From assembly GCA_036250225.1 (NCBI GenBank), contig JAPZLL010000042.1, positions 186,001 through 250,000 of the forward strand: a DNA stretch of 64,000 bases, in the 5' to 3' direction. The notes under the pieces are model-generated. The model made no database searches, was not told where the DNA came from, and worked only from the letters and a program-made list of their open reading frames with translations. Within the stretch, counting starts at the first letter, position 1; each line of letters begins with the position of its first letter. Positions 58,405 to 64,000 of the stretch are shown piece after piece. This DNA comes from Cercophora sp. LCS_1 (Eukaryota; Ascomycota; Sordariomycetes; Sordariales; Lasiosphaeriaceae). A program made the position numbers and the translations under genes.

Positions 58405-58596
58405 ATGTGGCACATGCTCGCAAAAGTCTCGACCAAAGTCACAAACACCATGACAACCCGCCACGAGCGAAAACAGCGGCGCATCAGCGACGCCATGCTC
58501 CGAGAACAACGCCGAATCGACATGCTCAGCATCACAGGGGGTAGTGCAAGGCCGGGGACCACGCCCTTTGACCAAGCTCCGACGTGGGTGCGATGA
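58405..58596 (+). CDS. Possible small basic protein (63 residues)
   Basis: Short open frame from ATG 58405 to TGA 58594-58596. The sequence is strongly helical and basic in the middle (TTRHERKQRRISDAMLREQRR) and ends GGSARPGTTPFDQAPTW. It looks more protein-like than surrounding chance frames, with regular hydrophobic spacing and no low complexity. There is no signal peptide and I recognise no family. Longer minus-strand frames overlap it (58387-58731), so the coding strand is not certain. Transcription and conservation are unknown. Confidence 0.3.
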   Translation: MWHMLAKVSTKVTNTMTTRHERKQRRISDAMLREQRRIDMLSITGGSARPGTTPFDQAPTWVR

Positions 58597-59753
58597 GTTG
58601 TCTGTTGAGGCTGGCGGAGTTCCCGGAGATGAGGACATGATGGCGGTGAAAGCTGTGAGACTTGTGTCGTTCGGGGTTGGCGGAGTTGAGTCGAGCCGAG
58701 TTGTTGATAGGAGCCGCGATACGGAGATCAAGAGGAATGTCGACGCAAAGGCGCGTTTGAGTGAGACTGGTCTCCGTGGTGTACTTTTGCAGTCCGAGAC
58801 AATTCGGGGGGCCCGAGTTGAGGATCTTGGCTCGTACCATCACATTGCGCATGTAGGCATCAAGCCATTCTAAGAGCTTGTTGGGGGTAAGGGAATCGGC
58901 GGTTCCTAGTTATGAAAGTAATTAGACCAATATCCGACCCACGGGCTACTTGTTGCACAGCACGAAGGAAAAAGACAACGAACTGAATCCAAAAAGCCCT
59001 CACCTTGTGACTCTACTGCTACGTTCGCATTCTCTAGCACCTAGCGTTCACTTCTTTAACAATAGCATCTGTAAGGGTGGGAATAAAGACAAGAGGTCTA
59101 TTTTTCGCACACCCCATTTTTGTTTTGGCACGCCGCGCCCACATACAACCCAAGCCTTTGACTGCGCCACTGAAGCCAACTATGTCCCACGTTTTGGCCT
59201 CTATCCCTTCTAAAAAGGCATTGGTAATTGGTAAATTGGGGCATTTCTAATTTAGCATGCGCATTCAATTCAAAAAAACAACACATCGACCATTTCAAAG
59301 TGTGGTGGAAGCGGCGTTCCAGAGGCGAACAGAGATATTGGTGGGCCAGGCTGAGATTTGGGAAGCCACTAAGCTCTCGGCTGTCACCCGACCGTCGGCT
59401 GCGCGACGGCAACGCTCATTCGTCACAGCTTTCTAGACTAGGCCGTTGGCTGTGGGACAGGCAAAGATCCAGAATTGGGTTTTGCGTTCCTTGGGGTAGC
59501 TGGGAGGCTCAAACTGTGTGCCAGCACCTGCGAGCATTTTCGAGACGAACAAGAACCTCTTGAACATTGATTTTGAGACTGGTTCATGAATCAGCTTGGC
59601 CGGCACGGGATGGGGGTCTGGGGATATATGTGATGCATTGAAAGTTCACTACTTCTGGAACCTCAAAGTTTGGGATCGTCAGAATTCGTCAGCCTGATTC
59701 TAGGTATACATCTATCTAACAGCTTATCCGCCCGTGAAGGAAGCAGTTGTTTA
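58597..59753. other. Intergenic region, no gene seen
   Basis: About 1.2 kb between the small frame and the 3' end of the NB-ARC/TPR gene. No supported coding or repeat feature was found. Confidence 0.55.
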
Positions 59754-62590
59754 TTACCAAGTGGAAGGTAGATGTGGAGGAGGTAGGATAGATGGATCCG
59801 CAGGGAAAGTGAGTGGGCGCCTGTGTTGCAGCCCCTCGTCTGTGACCCGAGTCCTCACTCTCCTCAGCCCAGCAAGCCTGCCGAGTTCCCTCGTGCATGT
59901 CCGACCAGCCGAATAGTTGACCAAGTAGTCAAAGTGGACAAGCTGATCGTCGCACGCCTGAGCTGTCGCCCAGCGTCCTTCACCGTATTTCGACAGCATG
60001 GAATTGCGTTCCTTGATCGCCTCCGCCATGTGAGCCGTTCCTTCGCCCTGATCACCGAGGCGGTTCAAAAGTATTGCATTGAGGTACTCTGCCCGGAGTG
60101 AAGACTCACGACACCAATGGGCCGTCTTGTCCTGCCCTAAGCAGTGGGTGAGCGTGTGCCTGTAATCTGGGTTAGGAACATAAGTCTGGTGACATACACC
60201 GTATGTGCGGGTTTCACGTACCTTGCTTTTTGTGTCTGTCCAAGACGGAACTGACACAGCGCTAGTGCAAAGTAACAGTCGAGTGTCGTGATCTGAGTCT
60301 CTCCAAACCTGTGTTTCCTTCCTTCGAGGACAGTCTCCAAGAGTGGCAGGGCTTTTTGGTAGTTCTTCAGATTCATGTGCATGATGGCCAAGTAGAACTT
60401 GCAGTGAACAGTCAACATGTCTTCTGGCCCTCTCTCTCTCTCCATATGCTCGATAGCTTCCTCGGCGAGCTTTAGGGCTTCGGCGGTGTTCCCTTCTGCG
60501 AGAGAGATCTCCGCAAGGAGCATCTTGGATGAGTAGAACTCGTACTGGTCGGTGTCTTCGTCCAGATGTTTTCCCTTGATCTTCAGTGACTTGGCGATGT
60601 AGGTCCTGGCGTTGGAGTAGTCACACTCGTTGATGAGCTGCAATGCAAAGTCGTTGTACGAGTTTGCCAGGAGCAGTTGGTCTTCATCTGTTGTGGCGCG
60701 GGTATTGCTGGCATGTTTCTGACGAAGCTCGACGACTCTCCATGTCTTGTCGTGTCCTGCTTTACGGTCCGCGATGCCGCGGGTGTTCCAAATGACGCCG
60801 GCGCCGTACGCGAGGATATCGGCTTCCAATCTGGTCAGTGTCGCGGGGTGGCAAGGCTTCGGTGGATCCAAGCTGTGGGTGTTTTCGGTCGTCGCCTGAG
60901 CTGCCGATTCCAAGTCTGTGAGTTGATGGCATACTTCCTCACCAGTTGTTGCAATCTCGAGGCATTCGCTCGTCAGGTTGTTTTCGTAAAAGTAGGCGGC
61001 GGCGGAGCGGATGAGTTCGGCAAACTGCACAGTGGGCCTGATCGGAGTTCGCGAGGTCTTGTAAACCTTGTGAAGGGCGAGAACGTGTGGTATATATACC
61101 CGAAACACCTCCCAGAGCTCGTACTTTGGCACCATGATGGGTGACGGTCGGGGTAGCTGGGTATCCACAAGTGCGACAGCAGTGTTGAAGATGCTTTCGC
61201 GTGCGTTTCTGTCGTTGTCCAAGGCATTGAGGATGGAGCGCTGCACGGAACGATGGATCGAGTACACGCGCGATGTGTCCGAGCCTCTGGTGCGAATGTC
61301 GGTAAGGTGCCTCGAGCAAAGATGCTGGCGGACATCTTGTGCAAACCTGTTGTTCGCGGTTAGACACTGCTTCTATCAATGGAAAAGGTGGGAACGTACA
61401 TGATTGTCCGATGCGGCTCCAGAGCAACCAAGGGTAGGCCCGGAAGAGGGCCCTGCAGGAACATGGACTCGGGGATCTCTTCAGGCGACAGCATGGACAT
61501 GACATAGATGACACGTCGAGCCAGTTCTGGCAAACAATCCAAAGCTCGCTGGAAAACATGCTGGATGGGGTCGTGGTACTGGAACGTTGCGGCCTTCGTC
61601 GCGCCGTCGGAAAGCATTTGGGCCGCTGGCTCTCGAGATTCCTCTAGAACTTTCAGGACGTGAGCTAGCTCGCTGTGGCTCTGTGATACGAAGCCAACCA
61701 GCCCAACAAGCCAGAGGGGCAGTCCGTCAACCTGGGCAGAGATTTCCCGCGCCAACCTTGTCATGTCGACTGACCCGACTTGATCATCTCTGCCAATATT
61801 CCGTAGGAGAAGCTCTGCCCCTTCTGTGTCATTGAATGGGAGAAGCCTCAGGTGGGTTCGTGTTTGGAAACTGATGTCCTTCCGTTGAGAAGTTAGGATG
61901 ACGGCTCCATGCGCACATGGAGGCCAAAACTGGGTCAAGGTGTCATTTTCGACCTCAGTGTTGTCAAAGACGAGGAGCCAATCTTTGTCTGGTTCCAGTG
62001 GTCAGCATCAAAAAGTTCCGAAAAGAAAGGAAAAGAAGAGACTAGAAAAGCCTTATGGAACTGCGAGGACATGGGTGGGACCTACTCTCACAAAGCCAGC
62101 GGCGCGTCATCTCGATGTTGCGCTGGGATGCACTTTCGGTTGTTGTTTCCAAGGCAAGCAACTCAGCGATTCTGCCGTAGGTTATTCTGAGAGTTTCTGA
62201 CGTCCCAGCGCTACACCAGAAGACGTATTTGAACCTGCTCTGGTAGCGATAGGTAAACTCCAGCGCGAGCTGTGTCTTGCCCACACCTCCGATGCCGTGG
62301 ATGACGCATGATCTTTGGCTGGCGGATGCGTCTTCGAGCACCGACATGAGAAAATCTAGGTCCTTGTCGCGACTTGAAAACATTTTATTCCGGGCCAGGG
62401 GAACATCATGAATCTTTGAAGTGCAGCCTGGGGTACCAGAGCCTGTGGAGCCGAGAGCTCCTGTATGAGAGTGATCATCGAGTTCTGCTTTGACAGTGAG
62501 GTCCTCCTTGATCAGTTCGGCACCATCGGCTGACTCGTTGGGCTGAGAAGCGTGGGCGTTGACTGCAACAATGTGGTCAGAACTTGCCAT
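59754..62590 (-). CDS. NB-ARC - TPR protein (NLR-like STAND ATPase)
   Basis: Four exons: 62590-62086, 61988-61400, 61346-60222 and 60159-59754, giving 874 residues. The NB-ARC has the P-loop GIGGVGKTQ (99-107), KDWLLVFDN (Walker B, just after the first splice junction), VILTSQR and GLPLWLVG. A winged-helix-like segment (ARRVIYVMSMLSPEEIPESMF) and a linker lead to tetratricopeptide repeats of kinesin-light-chain type in the C-terminal third (ANSYNDFALQLINECDYSNARTYI, LAIMHMNLKNYQKALPLLETV). Such proteins are switch-like ATPases; fungal members are candidates for non-self recognition. No N-terminal effector domain is visible in this model. An upstream coding exon (62896-62623) joins in phase through a good intron and would extend it to 956 residues. 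The 3' end after ~residue 740 is less certain. Confidence 0.85.
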
Positions 62591-64000
62591 CAAGGTTGCT
62601 CAGCGTAATTCATTAAACATACCTGCGGGGTGGGATCTTTCCACCGGTGAACGGGCTGGTTGAGAGCGAGGGTACTTGTAACAATACTGCAACAGGTTGA
62701 TCATTCCCCTCCAACCATGAATGAAACTCAGGGACAGCGCCGAAGCGATTGAGCCTGAGAGGACGAATTTGGAGATCGCAACCTTTAGACTGCGGAAAAC
62801 GGGTTGCTTGTAGGGGCGCAAACGGGACCAGAGCCACCGCGGTTGGCCGAGACCGACCAGTGCTCTGGCACACGACTCAGTCGGTGGTGTTGTCATGTTG
62901 TAATTCGGTATATAAAACAGGCGGGGCAGAATGGATAGGTGGATACGATGATGTCTCACAAAAACCGCCGTCAATGGGGCCGATGTATTTTAAGATATAA
63001 TTTTCCGGTTCCTGTGTCCTGCCTGTATACGTACTTTAAGAGCCTCACGGGGTGTAAGAGCCTCAAGTGAACGATTCAGCCTGGGATTCCTCAACCACGT
63101 ATTCAACCCAATTACTGGCTGCTAGGTCTTTATCCAGCTTAAGATGGGTGGAAAGAGTTATTTTTGCAACCCGAGAGACCTCGATTCTCTGACATCGGCG
63201 CAACGTTGCTTTGTTCTTACTTGAGGGTCTGCTTCATCCGCGATGAGATAAATCCATAGATCTGTCTCTTCTCACATTCCTACCTCGATTGAGTCTGCGG
63301 AGGAAGACGGAATGTTCTAGATGCCACGTGCTCCACAGGGCGGATGCAATGTGTTCCTGTCTGGGAGCCGGGAGTGAACTGAGACCAAGCTGTCGAGGCA
63401 TGATTGGGATGGAAGCGGCGTTGTGGCACAGATTCCAAAAATGGAACAGTCAGTCTGAGGAATGACTGTTCCACGAAAGATGGAGGGTGGGCGAAAGGCT
63501 TGGTATTGGGTATTTTCCGAAGAGTATTTGAGCCCAACGCGGCAAGCGACGCAGGAATCCCATTCGCGAGGGAGTTTTCGTGTGGTGGTGGGAAACTTGC
63601 AGTGGTTGGCTGCATCTGTGGGATCAGCCACTGGAGGTACCGAGATACATCAAAGATTGCAACAGCAGTCACACAACAGTTTGTTTGCCAACACTTTGGT
63701 CAAGCCCAACCACACCATTCTGGGTACCTGACCGTCTCTGTGGAACGCACTCATGACGCAGGGTTGTGCCAGCATTCGGACATCTCAGCGAGGCAAAGCC
63801 GCATCTGGGGCTCTGTCGGACTTCTGGAGAAATTGACATGTCGGGTTCTGCTCGTCCAGCATCTTTCAAGTTTGGTCCAGCGCGAACACAGCCTGAGGCA
63901 TGCATCGAACGCCAGCCAATCAACGCCAAGCATTTGCCCAGAATGACTTCGTCTGGACTCACCCAGCACTCTGATGTCTATTCCTTCATCGATCCGTCAC
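62591..64000. other. Upstream region of the NB-ARC/TPR gene
   Basis: Contains the candidate extra 5' exon (62896-62623, minus strand). Beyond it the sequence to the window edge shows only short frames on both strands (for example 63404-63946) and a small direct repeat TAAGAGCCTCA near 63039-63066. No further gene is supported. Confidence 0.5.

Noticed and set aside
1..64000. tRNA genes, transposons, LTRs or CRISPR arrays
   Set aside because: No tRNA-like B-box context, reverse transcriptase, integrase or transposase motif, terminal repeats or spaced repeats were recognised on reading. A dedicated search (tRNAscan-SE, RepeatMasker) would be more sensitive.

Overview
The window is nuclear DNA of a filamentous ascomycete (Pezizomycotina, most likely Sordariomycetes). 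The evidence is many genes split by 45-70 nt introns (GTAAGT/GTATGT donors, CTAAC-type branch points, CAG acceptors), intergenic gaps of 0.4-3.6 kb, and typical fungal families: Dal5-type MFS permeases, fungal rhodopsin-fold membrane proteins, DOMON-cytochrome b561, CYP, sedolisin, pepsin-like protease and STAND/NLR proteins. I found no tRNA, rRNA, CRISPR array or recognisable transposon.

Left part (0-31 kb). A MYND-finger protein carrying an apparently inactivated RNase H fold is followed by a basic TP-rich protein and a rhodopsin-fold membrane protein. Then come a complete four-exon NLR (SesB-like hydrolase, NB-ARC, ankyrin), two Dal5-type MFS transporters in tandem, a DOMON-cytochrome b561 protein, a cytochrome P450 whose membrane anchor is out of frame, a multi-spanning membrane protein, and a very long low-complexity protein gene. 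That last gene has an in-frame TAG and a 38-bp tandem duplication that separates it from three well-formed downstream coding segments.

Right part (31-64 kb). A small Cys-motif protein, a DUF829/TMEM53-like protein, a sedolisin, a three-KH RNA-binding protein, a pepsin-like aspartic protease, 6-phosphofructo-2-kinase/fructose-2,6-bisphosphatase, a small secreted Cys-rich protein, the DEAD-box helicase HAS1, a GFA-type zinc protein, a possible 63-residue basic ORF, and a second NLR-like gene (NB-ARC plus TPR).

The genes do not form one pathway or biosynthetic cluster. Housekeeping genes (HAS1, PFK2/FBPase2, KH protein) are interleaved with secreted proteases and transporters and with two STAND-type putative self/non-self recognition genes. 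The points most worth checking are the MYND/pseudo-RNase H fusion, the SesB-NLR, the interrupted 26.5-31.3 kb gene, and the P450 frameshift. Exon borders were worked out by hand from splice motifs and frame continuity; every multi-exon model given sums to a whole number of codons, except where a lesion is described.
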